This document shows, piece after piece, positions 23,880-35,482 of a DNA stretch of 64,000 bases. The notes beneath the pieces were generated by a model. The model was not told the origin of the DNA, did no database searches, and was given only the letters and a program-made list of their open reading frames with translations. Each line of letters begins with the position of its first letter. Position 1 is the first letter of the stretch. Origin of the DNA: Fragilaria crotonensis (taxonomy: Eukaryota; Bacillariophyta; Fragilariophyceae; Fragilariales; Fragilariaceae); assembly GCA_022925895.1 (NCBI GenBank), contig JAKSYS010000164.1:1-64000 (forward strand). Direction: 5' to 3'. Made by a program: the position numbers and the translations under genes.

Positions 23880-26290
23880 GGCCTCGTATTGACCTCAATA
23901 ATCACTAGGATGAATGTGAAAACCCTGACATTCCAATCCTTTGTGCTGAGTGACTGAGATTGGAGAATGTCTCAAGTTATTGTGAATTTCCACTTGATGC
24001 CTGTATTTCAAGTGCTTGAGGAATGGTTCTGTGTATTTATATGACACATTTAGCTTCTGGCCATTTTTTTGGTGATCAATTGTCGTGTCACACTTTTGTT
24101 GCCAGGACCCCTCTTATGGCAAAGTCTTCTTCTTTCTTCCAGAAGATGACAAACCTTTCCTGCTGAAGCTTCCCGGCATGACTGCCCATGTCACCGACCT
24201 CGCGATCTTTGAATAGAATGTCAATGGCATCACCCTCCACGTACTTTGGCCAGTATCTCCTCTTTTCAATCACAGCCGAAGAGTCTAAATACTTATAATC
24301 AAGTTTTAAGGTCGTAGAATAGGCACTCATTTCCTTTTCAGACTGGAACCTGCAAGCATGGATCGTCCCCATGCCCTGGCCCTCCGCAAAGACTTCTTCC
24401 CCCATGGGCGAAAGCGAGGAGGAGAGTTGACGGCACTTGAGACAAGACAGATCATATTTTGTTGATGTGTGAGGTAAGAGACCCACAGCACATGGAGATT
24501 TTAAAGCGCGGGGCACACATTATCATTGTGCACCAGTTGCTTGTGGATCCCCAAACAATTAGGAGGGTGTGGAAGCGTGCCTGCAAAAATTTTAACCGTC
24601 CAAGTATTTGTGCCTTCAGAGCTTTGCCACACACAAAATGCGGACGACAGCGCAAGTGGGATCGTGATGCTTTGAGAGAAGCCATTCCTACAATTCCGTT
24701 TCATCGCTCAAAGAGGAAATGGTCTTCAGGCACTCAGTTCTTCTCTTCACATCCCTCTCACAACACTCTTCTGCATGAAACACTCTGACGACCCGGTAAT
24801 TGTTGCCCATATGTGGGTGTTATGCTGTGATGCAGTTCAACCATGATGCCAATTGCTACAATGGCTACTATCAGACTGTTCACATGGATGCAAATTGGTT
24901 CCTTTTGACTGAAGAAGAACAGTTGTGAATCTACATGGCTCCTGGCAAAGTTGCTCCAAGAAGAGTGTGTCAAACATGAACAATTTTTATGAAAGTTATG
25001 TTTCTGGCAGCAATATCCAGACCAAGGTATGACAATGACGGATTTTTTACATTTGATGCTGGCAAGATTGGAATGTGGCAATTGATAGAGCGAACACCAG
25101 CATTGAGAGCCTGTGTGAACCAACCGTGGGGAGCAAATGTGAGAAAACCAGTAAACTGCACTAGGCAAGTGTATGAAATTCGATTTTTGAACATGTTATT
25201 CCTGCAATGAAAGAAAACAGGCCAGTGTAAATAATTCAACCAGAAGTTTTCTAGCAAGCCGCAAGTACGATTTACAAATTGTAGCATTTAATACTACAAG
25301 AATGATGTACTACCTTATGCCTTTATCATTATCACTTTGAAATAACTTAATAGCTTTCCTATCCTCTAGAATTGCTTGATTGCATGGTGAAAAGCATCAA
25401 CAAAACCCAGAGGGAGAGAGGAATCAAAAGTAGGAAAAACACCTGAGAACCAACAAGGTGAGCAATCAGGAAATTGCAAATGAGTCGTTTGTTGATGACT
25501 GATCTGTATCCGGATTCGTATACTCGTCGAATGACATCAAAAAATGTTTAGTATCATTGACTTTAAATTGATAGAAGTGGTATGAACTGTTTTTGCGGAT
25601 TTAATTTACATAGGACAACATATATCACATTGAAATGCGTGTAATATGTTCTATACATGGAAAGCAAGCCATGTCAGTGCGTAGACTTGTACCAAAGTCC
25701 TACGGAGAATAGACTAAAAGACACTAAACCAGAACGCCATATTGAACTTCAACCAATCAAGTAATTGTTAATATAGGTAGAGCATAACGCCACTCAATCC
25801 ACAGCACAGCCATTGAATGATACTCATTCCCCATTGGGTGGGGTTTTCTTGGTGGAACAAACATCCATTCTGGGCATGTCCATTGGTTTGTCCAAACAGA
25901 CATGATCTTGTCAAGATGGTTCACCCACCCAGGTCTGAAGCATGCCTGTTTGTGACTATGATTGCTGAGTGTATTGATTAACTTATTGACAGCGTGGAAT
26001 GGATTCTTGAAGGGAGGAGGATCATCAATAGTGAATTTGATATGTTTGAGGATCAGCTCACAGCAGTGTTTCTGGACATGTAAGAGTGCAAACAAAAGGG
26101 CGCACCACAATAAAAATCAGGCACATTGTTCACCCAAAAATCACTCCTAGCAACTCCTTGCATTGCTGCCATCACAAAGATTAAGCCAAGAAAACAAAAC
26201 AACTCTTCCCATTTCAAAGGTTCAGAGAAGGAAGCATTAGTAACTGGAATGAGAATCCTTGACTTAATGAAGCCTACTACCGGCAAGAAA
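23880..26290 (-). pseudogene. piggyBac-family transposase remnant
   Basis: Pieces in transposase order on the minus strand: 26286-26053 has WEELFCFLGLIFVMAAMQG followed by RSDFW; 26110-25757 has HLDKIMSVWTNQWTCPEW and PHPMGNEYHSMA, the region around a catalytic Asp of the DDE_Tnp_1_7 fold; 24516-24088 has EKRRYWPKYVEGDAIDI, DREVGDMG and FWKKEEDFAI; near 24055-23935 comes YTEPFLKHLKYRHQVEIHN and LRHSPISV. Frameshifts and stops separate all pieces, and a mariner fragment on the other strand lies between the second and third. The family rests on these conserved strings, so the call is good but the ends are vague. It cannot be functional. Confidence 0.7.
24459..25290 (+). pseudogene. Tc1/mariner transposase fragment
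   Basis: A helix-turn-helix-like start (PQTIRRVWKRACKN) is followed by CGRQRKWDRDALREAI. After a frame change near 24785 comes VHMDANWFLLTEEEQL, where the Asp fits the first catalytic residue of a mariner DDE/D domain, then MKVMFLAAISRPRYDN, GKIGMWQLIERTPA and VNCTRQVYE. The later catalytic residues are not found intact and the right end fades out after 25287. It appears to have inserted into the piggyBac remnant on the opposite strand. Several stops make it inactive. Confidence 0.65.
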
Positions 26291-27111
26291 TAGACAAAAA
26301 CCCATGTATACTAGTATGCAATGTTGCGTCGGCATTGTTCACTCGTGAAGGCTTCACATCTCTGACACCAGCTTTCCTCCTCCTTTCATCTAGAGTCATC
26401 TCACCTCAGCCAAAGAAATCACAGTCTTCAATGTTGTCCTCGACCTCTGGGATATTTCTTAGGCAGGTTTGATATCATCGATGCATCTTCAACATTTAAA
26501 ACTGTGCGGGTTGGAGCTTCAATAGGACCCTCCACCTCACCTTCAGCAGCCACGTCCACATCATTTAAGTTGGTATCATTAAAGAAGTGTGCTGCAGTGT
26601 TCAGCAGGTCCTTCATGTTGAACCCAATGATAGTGGGCAACAGCATGTAGCAAAAGACCATCGTCAAAATTGTTCTGAGGAACTCCAGGAGTATGTGTTT
26701 GGTTCTAGTACACACAGTAGTCATTGGCAACTCCTAGAATCTTGTGCATAAACAAAACTAAAAATTGTGGTGTTTAGGAGATTTCAAGTGATTCTTGTAC
26801 ATTCCCATACCATAATTGGCACAATTTACAGTAGTGCTTACAGTGTTGCTAGTATTGGCTCTAGTAGCGTTACGCTAGGAGGAGTGTTACTAGTAGTCGT
26901 GGTGGTACTCTAGTACTGGTACTGGTGCTGGTAAAGTAGTGGTACTGGTACTTTATTGGTAGGGGTACTGCTATGCAGAAATAGTATCGGTGCTAGTTGT
27001 GGTGCTAGTAGTGTTGGTAATACAGTACTCCGTACTTGAGCAGTTATTTCGGTATGAATAGAGTAATAAAACTACTGTAGCGTAGTACCAGGTACCAGGT
27101 ACTGTAGAAAG
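26291..27111. other. Right interior of M
   Basis: 26428-26730 (minus) is open for 100 codons with an acidic stretch (NDVDVAAEGEVEGP) and might be the N-terminal part of the piggyBac remnant; I cannot confirm it. From about 26830 the sequence is rich in TAGTACTGG-like words, the mirror of the array on the left side of M. Confidence 0.35.
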
Positions 27112-27347
27112 ATCGGACGCCTACAAGAAAATGTGCAGCATGTCATACTGTACATACATTGTTGGATAGCCAAGAATTGATTGCTGGGCATGCAGTGCGT
27201 TAAATCATGCATGCCATGCTCGCTGTTTATAAACAATAAGACAACGTATACGATATAAAGTAAGCATGACCTGGACGATGGTCTTGCCTAAAGACTGGAA
27301 AAAGCATGCGATGACTGCCTAAAGACTGGAAAATCTCTTTTCTAAAA
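27112..27347 (-). repeat. Right inverted repeat of M
   Basis: Reverse complement of 20777-20985, with an internal duplication of TGCCTAAAGACTGGAAAA (27282 and 27317 regions). The 130 bases that follow, up to the LTR of copia B, hold nothing I can name. Confidence 0.85.
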
Positions 27348-27476
27348 TGTTGAGTGGACACCATAGGTCAAAAGTCCATATATAAGCTACATATCGAAAT
27401 ATAATTTTATTGATATACGTATTTGCCAATATGCATAGTCATTGTAACCTCGAACATGCATATTTTCACGCATATT

Positions 27477-27685
27477 TCTTGATATTGCAAGCTACCGGTA
27501 CTGTATCATACAGGATGCTGTGGGTAATGTATCAAGTACCGTAATACGGTACTACGTCTGCACAGTACGACTTGGGATTGAGATGACTCCGAACAAGGTA
27601 ATGCTCACATTTCCATGTTTTAGATAATTCATAACTGAATCAAGACATGCTTTTCTACAAGGATGATTTACTTGTAGGATTAACA
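27477..27685 (+). repeat. 5' LTR of copia B
   Basis: Diverged copy of the A LTR: TCTTGATATT at the start (TG changed to TC), ATTAACA at the end, several substitutions and small deletions. GTTTATCAGACCCAACGG follows at 27686-27703. Confidence 0.85.
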
Positions 27686-27779
27686 GTTTATCAGACCCAA
27701 CGGCTCAATGATATGAATGGCGCCATCCGATCGGTTGAATGGAGATCACCGGTTGATCATTTCATCATGGTTAAGAATG

Positions 27780-27954
27780 CAAGTTAATTCTACTACGATA
27801 ACGACACTTACAAGAATACAGATGCAAAGAGATAAACACAAAGATTGTGTGACTTACAATGGAGTTAAGCTATACCTGTCAGTCTGATCGAGTGACGTAC
27901 GTGGTATCAAACGTATCATGGCACAGTAACGAGTACGGCAGTATACTTTATTTG
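27780..27954 (-). repeat. 3' LTR of copia C
   Basis: On the minus strand this is the downstream LTR. GGTCCCCGCGAAC at 27954-27966 is the complement of the purine tract GTTCGCGGGGACC found before other copia 3' LTRs in the window. Confidence 0.9.
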
Positions 27955-28007
27955 GTCCCCGCGAACATAGGGTCGCCTCGTGGCACTAAGTTCGTACCCC
28001 ACAATAA

Positions 28008-31000
28008 TTAGAATGTCCAAGAGCCGAACAAATAGTTGCAAGTATTAGAAGGAAGTCGCTTCGTGAAACAGTCAGCAATATTCTCATGCGTGCTGATATG
28101 CGTCACCGATATAATTCCCGCAGCGACTGACCAGCGGCAATGATGGTACGCAATGGCAGAGTGCTTCTTATTCAATGTTGATTCGATGCGCGTCGTATTC
28201 TTAACCACGCTTTCATTGTCGCAGAAAACATAAGTAGGTTCGTCTTTTGGGATGGAAATTCCGAAACATCGCAACTTGAATCTCAGATGTTCGATCGCTT
28301 CTAAACATACCTTGAGCAATAAATTCAGCTGAGAATGTGCTCGTCTCGACAGTTTGTTGTCGCTTGCTATACCAGAGGATGGGTGCACGATTGAGGAACA
28401 CCACATACCCCGTATGGGAACGTCGAGTAACTTTATTGGCCGCATGCGATGCGTCAACATATGCCAGCATTGTCATACTACGTCCCCGTGGTGCTGGGAT
28501 CTTGTGTGGCATTTCTTCTTTGGCGTCTCGATACATTTCTGCAAAATCCGTCCGATTCGTTTGAAAGTCCCCGAAATCCACGTTGGGTAACTGTGGTGAC
28601 AAATACAATGTCAGCTTCGGGTGTTGCTTGAGGAATGCAACAATATGCAGCAACTGTTCCATATGTCCTTCTCGTGGATTCGCTTGGTACTGCGACAAAA
28701 TTGCGACTTCAAATAAGATATCGACTCTTCCGATTTCTGTCGCCCACCGCAACATGCCAATCAACTCTTGGTAGAATGTGACGCCAGGCTCATCCAACTC
28801 GTGGGTTACGTCGAGCTCAGGTACAAATGTAGTATTCATTGGGGTATCGAGATGAGTCGTGGGCAATCGCAACCTCGTGCTCTTCACTGCCTCTTCGACG
28901 TTTTTCACGGCAGCCTTCACGTAATCTTGACTCGTTACCGTCCAACACTTGATTCCGTTTATCGGCTTCTCTTGCAATTTCGCCCCAAGGTAAAACTCCG
29001 GAGGTTCGATCTTATCATTTTTTAGTTTAAACGTCCGTTGCACGTCTTCCAATATAGCTTTCGCGTCGCATGAGATAGCGAGAATATCGTCCACATACAT
29101 CAAAACATATTCGTAGTATTCTTCACTGTCCCCTTTCACGGCAGCCCTAAGCCAAACGTCAGGATCTGCCATCGTGGACAAGAATCCCATTTCCGTTAAT
29201 TTCTCGGCCATGTATGCTCTGAAGCTGATACTTGCGGACTTTAACCCATACAATGCCTTCACGACGAGAAAAGTCTTGCCTTCCTCGGGTCCAAACTCTG
29301 GTCCCGCAATCATCCAGCACTTCTCTTTATTAGGTGCCGTCAAGAAAGCGTTCTGGACGTCAGCACCCAGAACTTCCAGTTCGTTCAATGCGGCAACTGT
29401 CAACAATATTCGCACGGAATCTCTCGACACCACGGTGCTATATGTGACAGAGGCAGGCGCACCTGTCTTATGACCATCCGCACAATACCTCGCTTTCCTC
29501 CTGAAATTCTCGCCAAGCTTCACATCAAAGACGAGGTGCCCAGTGATCTCGGTATATCCAACCAAACCCTGAGTGTCACCTTCGAACTCCTCGAATGCCA
29601 CCCTGACATTTTTCATTTCCAACCTCACAGCATCCATCCACAATGTGTTGCCGTTTTCCTTATCAATTTCTATGGCTTCCTTAATGCTCTTGGGTATACG
29701 GACACCGTACTTGTGTGTTCGAGCCCAATACTTGGTCTTGACTTTCTGGAGAATGCGTTTTTGCTTTTTGAGAACGTAGGGAACCCACCATGCGAAGGCT
29801 GGTTCTTCGTGGATGTCCCGTGCCACTGCATACAAGGCAAGTTCGACTGGGTAAGACTCTTTCAAGTCTTTCATGGCTACCCAGTCTGAGGACCCATCTT
29901 TCCATTCGATCAGTATTTCCCAACCTCGGGTTGTCGTCTTCCGTTGTTTGACCCCATATGCGTTCACATACGTCCCTTTACTTTTGGGTATAGCATCCGG
30001 CAAGACTCTATGGTCCATGATCCCACCAAGCATCATTTGGCGACGCCCTTCTTCATCGACTTGAGCTATCAAATTCTCAGCGATAACGTTCGCTGTGAGT
30101 TCATCGACATACCCATCTGCATACTCAACTTCATATTTCCTTGAATCGAGTAGTGGGTTTGTATGAGCCTTTCCGACTGGTAGTCCCTCTTCGTCGGTCA
30201 AACGTTTTCGAACCTGAGCGTGAATCTGCTGTCCATCACCACCTCGTGCCATGGTGAATTCCATGCCGATATAGTTGTCAGACTCAACTTCAGTGTTGGG
30301 TTCGTCGTCAGCATGTGGCAGTCGCGCGTCGTCGATCACTCGCATAAATTCATCATAGAATCCCGGATCTTCGTCCTCGGGATCGATGATCTTGTCTGAC
30401 TCAACATTGCGCAACGCGTGCGATACATCAGCCGACTGAGCATCGAATTGCGACTTCAATTTGTCATCATAATGCTGCATCCGACTTCTCATCTCATCCG
30501 TGGCGCGTTTGGCATGCGTGAGCCTCTGGACGGTGGTAACAGAGACAGGTATACCACTCGGTGGCAAAACCCAATAAGACATCATGCGACCGACGCGATG
30601 AGACACGCCGAGCCACCGTCCCAACTCGACCTCACCCAAACCTGCATTGGTTCGAAACAACACCCAATCGTAGAAATCAAAATCTAGGTATTCTGATATA
30701 TCGGGTGTGTCGCCAGTTATAATCTCAATGGGAGTTCGTCCGTCTGAGTACTTCGATAAGTTGGCACATACATTCTCGACTTCACACACCCATGAGAACC
30801 CATAGTCCCATAGCCGCGCCGGCACCTTCTGCTTCAGCATGATCCTATACCAACGCTTTTTCACCTCGTGGATACTCTGCTCTGCAGGGTTCTCGTTTGG
30901 CCGCCTTGGACCCGACACGTGGTACTTTATTTCGTACTTCCTAATAGCATCCATGAATCTTGTTTTTGGGCCAGTTTGCACGGAGGCACCATCGAACGTG

Positions 31001-31885
31001 ATGTGCTCTGGTGCACCAAAATCGCTCATGAACTGAGTGAGAGTATCACCCACGTGATTACCGTCAATCTTCTGTATTGGATATGCGGCTTTGAAGCCAC
31101 ACTTATGCGAATAGAGTTGACATCCAACATTGCCTCTCAAGGACTTCAATTTCCCATATGCTGTGTCCGTGGCAAACTTTCCCTTGAGTCTCTTCACCCC
31201 AAACACGCGGTCAGCACGATAGCGTCGTGCAATGGGCAAGATGGCTGATCTGACACCTCTCTGCGTCGTCACTCTTAACGTTCGTTGAGCTCGAATTGGA
31301 CCAATTCCAAACCTTTCTGCGATCTGTTCTGCGGACACCTTCACGTGTCGCTCATCACTCACGAATGTCCTTCGAGCTGGTATATCACGCTGCTCAACAT
31401 CGACTGCTTCGATACGTGACATCCGAGGTTGCTTACATAGACATTCCGACGTATGGGCAAGTGACGGGTCAATTGAGTGTAGAAGCGCCTCGTCGCTGGT
31501 TGGATCGACATATTCATAGTCGTTGGTACCACAAGCATCCAATGACTCCAACTTTCGCTTCCACTTCGCACTTCCGCCTTGAGCTGTCACTTGAGCCAGA
31601 CAGACAGTGTCCGGATTCCAAGGTGAAGAGCTGGTCATATGAATGTGCTCGCACGTTTGGAGTTCGTGAGTAGTCGGCACGCGAGAACGGAATTTGATTT
31701 TTGTGCCATGCGCATGGAGCGGAATATGCAGCGTATCGTTGACCTCGATTGACAGTGCACGCATATGGTCATAGGGATTATCCCAAAACGGAAGACCATA
31801 TGCCCGCATTTGATTGGGATTGATGAGCTTGTGATCAAGTTTCGTTCCGTAATACAACGACTCATTGAAAACAAGAATAACCGTC
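28008..31885 (-). pseudogene. pol of copia C: integrase, chromo-like, RT, RNase H
   Basis: Almost one open frame. In order: AEQIAERFGIGPIRAQRTL, helix-turn-helix-like, where a zinc finger is expected; integrase core with ATDTAYGK, ITFDGASVQ and NPAEQSIHEVKKR (Asp, Asp, Glu); ANVIAENLIAQVDEEGRR; chromo-like GWEILIEWKDGSSDWVAM; RT with ADVQNAFLTAPNKEK and LMYVDDILAI; RNase H with YVDASHAA. Near 28310 a single-base shift sends the end (LEAIEHLRFKLRCFGIS, FCDNESVV, NIADCFTKRL) into another frame. At about 31885 a short deletion has put pol out of frame with the protease; copy D keeps SVSGDTF there. Two small defects are all that separate it from a working frame. Confidence 0.9.
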
Positions 31886-33661
31886 ATCGTACGCTGTTGC
31901 TCCCGTGACGATCGGCACGTTCTCGATCGGTTTGATCGAGGAGTCGTAAGCATAAACGTCAGCCGTCCGATAAGTTGCATTGAGAACGACAAAATTCTTG
32001 CCCAAGCAACATGTGTCGGCATTGGTATCACATTCGTTGTCGGCAGAAGTGTTGACAGGTGGATCGGTCCAAGCTGACTTAGTCATCGCCTGAACACGAC
32101 GGTGCGTAGTACCCACTGCAATTCTGCGGTTCTGTCGGTTTTGCGCTTGCTCATTACGCCCTCCCATAACGGAGTTGTTTGTCGTCGTGATCTGACTAAC
32201 CTGAGACCTTTGGGAAACAGACACACTGTCTGCTGGTGGTGAATCCACGGTTACCGTTCCGCCAAGTTCTAGTACTTGCGATCGTAATTCTTGAATTTCA
32301 GATCGGTTGCGTTGACGTTCCTGGTACTGTTGACGTTCACGCCGCATAGTCTCCTTGTCTTCCGGCTTCATCTTGAGGTAGATGTGCTTGGGAAAATTAA
32401 ACGATGCGTGGTATTCCACTTGTTGCCCGTCCGTGAGAGTGATCATGCGGCTATCAGTACGGGTCCTTGTCGTTCCCCTGCCGCCTCGACCGTTGTTCCG
32501 GCCTCCTCGACCACCACGCCCGGCACCACCACGTCCACCTTTCCCTCCACGGCCGGTTGTAACTTCATTGACGTTCCGCCGTGCACGGTTCTGCGCCGCC
32601 CCCATTTGAGGTGGGTGCTTCTGGTTGACCATATTCCTGAAGAGTGACAGCGACTGTTCATACGTGATTGTCATAGGAACACGTGAAAGCTCAATCTCGA
32701 GTTGAGCCTTAGTGGGCGTAAGGAAGTCCGCCTTGATTTTATCAACAAGGAGTCGGATCTTCATGGAATCCGAGTGGACGATGCGTCCTTCGCGTTTCAC
32801 GTATGCATTGAAGGCACGAGTGAGTCGTTTCTCAAACTCCGCCCACCACATGTGTGGCGGCTTCTCACCTGCATAGAACAAATTCTTGATGACCTCATTG
32901 GCCTCGCGAATGTCAATGGCATGTATACCAACACCTTCATAGTGCTCTACGAGGCGTTTGAAGGCCTCTCGTCCATCATTCGGACGCTGCAACCCCTGAA
33001 TCTTAGCTTCGGCCGTATCATTACCGGATACAAAGTTCACCAGAAAGGTATGAACTTGCACAGTGTCGATGGCATATGAGTCCCCGTACAATGGGGCCAT
33101 AGCAACGTAATCGTCCAAGAAGTCCTCGTTTGCAATGGGTTCAGCGTCGTCTTTTTCGCGGCAAATGTATTTCAATGGTACTCCATCCCGACCAGGGATG
33201 GCACGGATGTAGTTGAGGAATGTGGGTTTCCAATCCTCCCATTTCACGCTCTCCTTGAACTTGTCTGGCTTGGCGGCTTCCGCCAAAGTCCTGGAATCGG
33301 CCTGGTACTTCTCGTGCGTCTTATAGCGCCTAATGAGGTCACTAACTTGGTCAATAGGGAACGCCGAGGCACTTGGCTCACGACCAAGTCGCAGCTCGTC
33401 ACGAGTCCACTGGACGAATGCCTTGATGTTCTTGCGTACGCCAGGACGAACGCGAATCTGTCCCTGGGCAGCACTGAGCTCGGAATACGTCTTGAAGTGG
33501 TCATCCATTTCTTTAAACGTCATATCTTTACAAGTAATGAAAAGGTTGTCAAAGATGTCATCGGCGATACGCTGGGCTGCAGTCTCACCCATGAAGAGAG
33601 TGACATTGTCAACACCACAAGCGATCAACGCGTTGAGTACAGTACGTTCTTCGTCGGCCAT
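31862..33661 (-). CDS. gag-protease of copia C
   Basis: ATG at 33661 (MADEERTVLNALIACG) to the stop at 31862, 599 codons, the same start as copy D. The capsid-like part has WEDWKPTFLNYIRAIPGR and KRLVEHYEGVGIHAIDIRE. Instead of a CCHC zinc knuckle there is an RGG box (GRGGKGGRGGAGRGGRGG, about residue 385-420), a known RNA-binding sequence. Near the end NECDTNADTCCLG resembles an aspartic protease active site, with Asp-Thr followed by Asn-Ala. The C-terminus YSCFQ arises from the small deletion at the gag-pol border. Confidence 0.88.
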   Translation of the reverse strand: MADEERTVLNALIACGVDNVTLFMGETAAQRIADDIFDNLFITCKDMTFKEMDDHFKTYSELSAAQGQIRVRPGVRKNIKAFVQWTRDELRLGREPSASAFPIDQVSDLIRRYKTHEKYQADSRTLAEAAKPDKFKESVKWEDWKPTFLNYIRAIPGRDGVPLKYICREKDDAEPIANEDFLDDYVAMAPLYGDSYAIDTVQVHTFLVNFVSGNDTAEAKIQGLQRPNDGREAFKRLVEHYEGVGIHAIDIREANEVIKNLFYAGEKPPHMWWAEFEKRLTRAFNAYVKREGRIVHSDSMKIRLLVDKIKADFLTPTKAQLEIELSRVPMTITYEQSLSLFRNMVNQKHPPQMGAAQNRARRNVNEVTTGRGGKGGRGGAGRGGRGGRNNGRGGRGTTRTRTDSRMITLTDGQQVEYHASFNFPKHIYLKMKPEDKETMRRERQQYQERQRNRSEIQELRSQVLELGGTVTVDSPPADSVSVSQRSQVSQITTTNNSVMGGRNEQAQNRQNRRIAVGTTHRRVQAMTKSAWTDPPVNTSADNECDTNADTCCLGKNFVVLNATYRTADVYAYDSSIKPIENVPIVTGATAYDDGYSCFQ

Positions 33662-33891
33662 GATGGCACTGTTGTTTGGGAACAGCAAGGCTGCGTTAGA
33701 TCGTATCGTTATCTTTACGTCGTACCACCATACGGAATGGTCTTAATCACATGACCGAAGCCAGGATTTGCAGTGCTCGAAGCACGCATGAAGTTGCATG
33801 ACCGAAGCCAGGAGTGTCAGTGCCGAAGCACGTATCGTAGTTGTCTCTTACATCTTCTAATCCTACCCGTTTCAAGGGTGAAGGAGCTGTA

Positions 33892-33906
33892 TTGGGTCTG
33901 ATAAAC
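33892..33906 (-). other. Primer binding site of copia C
   Basis: On the minus strand GTTTATCAGACCCAA follows the LTR end AACTTG. Together they also read TGGTTTATCAGACCC, which would fit a tRNA 3' CCA end; copy A, with ACA before it, does not. Bases 33662-33891 are leader. Confidence 0.75.
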
Positions 33907-34081
33907 CAAGTTAATTCTACTACGATAACGACACTTACAAGAATACAGATGCAAAGAGATAAACACAAAGATTGTGTGACTTACAATGGAGTTAAGCTAT
34001 ACCTGTCAGTCTGATCAAGTGACGTACGTGGTATCAAACGTATCATGGCACAGTAACGAGTACGGCAGTATACTTTATTTG
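33907..34081 (-). repeat. 5' LTR of copia C
   Basis: Same 175 bp as 27780-27954 with one substitution. Flanked on the right by AATG, the target duplication. Confidence 0.9.
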
Positions 34082-34399
34082 AATGGCCACATGTGATGAA
34101 ACGATGTTGAGCAGATTACGTCGGGACTTGATGAGAAATTGCGTAGGGAGTGTTCCCACGTCTGAAAGACCGCAATTCTACGATGGACGTGTCGTACGGA
34201 GAAGGAAATGACCGTGGCACAGAACGAGTCAGTCTCTCAAAGACCGATTCGTAACAAATCTCCTAAATATGATTAAGGCAAGTCATTATTTGATCGGCAT
34301 AAATGCTGCCATTCTGATGGAATTGCCGGTTTTTCACCCTCGTATACCTTCGCTTGATTCTTTAGGAGTTTCATACAAGACCACACCGATATCTCGACC

Positions 34400-35482
34400 A
34401 TGAACGCTGCCCTCCAACGATGCGGCTTTAATGCCCCGACCGTCACGTTGCTGATTGCTCAGGGCTTTGCAACCCCGAACCACTTGATGCTTGCAACAGA
34501 GTCGGATCTCGACTCGATCGCCAGAAGCATTGCTCGATCCCCACCGCGAGGAGCTGGCAACGTTACGATGCCATTCATCGCTGTGAAGAACTTGAAAGGC
34601 TTCCGTTTCTGGGCGGATGAGCGCAAGTTCACGGCCAAGTGCCAGGAATACCAGGAACAGAAGGAAGCGGCGAAAGACGAAGATGCATCCAAGCCGGACA
34701 GTCTTAAAAAGTTGGTTAACTGGGCATTGTGGAATGAGTCCTTCCAGAACTACCTTCGTCAAATCCTTAGTGCCGCAAAGATCCCACTCGTTACCTCACC
34801 AGGGACGAAAGGGAAGCGCCAGAGAATGTTCTTGATCCGGCGGACTTTGGAAGTCCAATGGAGTACCTTATTGAAGCGACGGTACTCGAGGGACGACATT
34901 ACGAATTGGATAATCCTCGATTCTATCGGGAGTTGAAGACCTTTGTCGTAAGCAGGGAAGGATGGTCATACATCAAGAAATTCGAGAGGTCCCAGGACGG
35001 AAGGAAAGCGTACGTGGCATTGAAGACGCAGTGTGAAGGCACCGCATCCAAGATCACACGGAAGAACAACGCTTATGCGTCAATCACGAATGCGTCCTAC
35101 AGCGGGTCGCGTTGCCAGTATAAATTCCAAGATTTTATCAATGTCCACCAGACCGCTCACAATGAAATCCTTGATTGTGATCCAACCAAAGCCGTCCCCG
35201 AATCCAAAAAGGTTGCTGATTTCCTCAAGGGAATTACGGACCCAAAGTTAGAATCCGCAGTCTTGGTGGTCCTCGGCGATCCCAAGCTGCTGAACAATTT
35301 CCAGGCATGTCAGCAATACCTATCGACGACCGTGGAAAACAGGGCTACCCTCGAGAGGAGCAAGGAAAGGAACATTTCGGACGTGAAGAGCGGAGAGAAA
35401 ACGGATAAGACGGCGAAGGCAGGGAAGTTGCCGAAGGGTTTTAAGTTAGAGAATAAATATTACCTACCAAAGATCTTCCAAC
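34400..35482 (+). pseudogene. gag of copia B (one frameshift)
   Basis: ATG at 34400 (MNAALQRCGFNAP), like A. The frame shifts near 34793, where one T of CTCGTTTACC has been lost, and continues in the frame of EYLIEATVLEGRHYELDN and KFQDFINVHQTAHNEIL through the Lys-rich tail (EKTDKTAKAGKLPKGFK). Compared with A, 19 residues are missing near 34626. A and B share no frameshift, so the last common ancestor had an open gag. Bases 34086-34399 are leader with no gene. Confidence 0.85.

Larger units (their letters stand above)
27780..34081 (-). mobile_element. Copia copy C, nested in B, minus strand
   Basis: LTRs of 175 bp at 27780-27954 and 33907-34081 differ at one base (27890 region G/A). The 4 bases AATG stand on both sides (27776-27779, 34082-34085), and copy A shows the uninterrupted site AAGAATGGCC. 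In the sense strand the LTR starts CAAATAAAG and ends AACTTG, so its ends are CA...TG instead of the usual TG...CA. Gag-protease and pol lie between, nearly open. Confidence 0.92.

Noticed and set aside
28337-31673. Plus-strand frames across copia C
   Set aside because: Shadows of the minus-strand pol, which has catalytic motifs in order.
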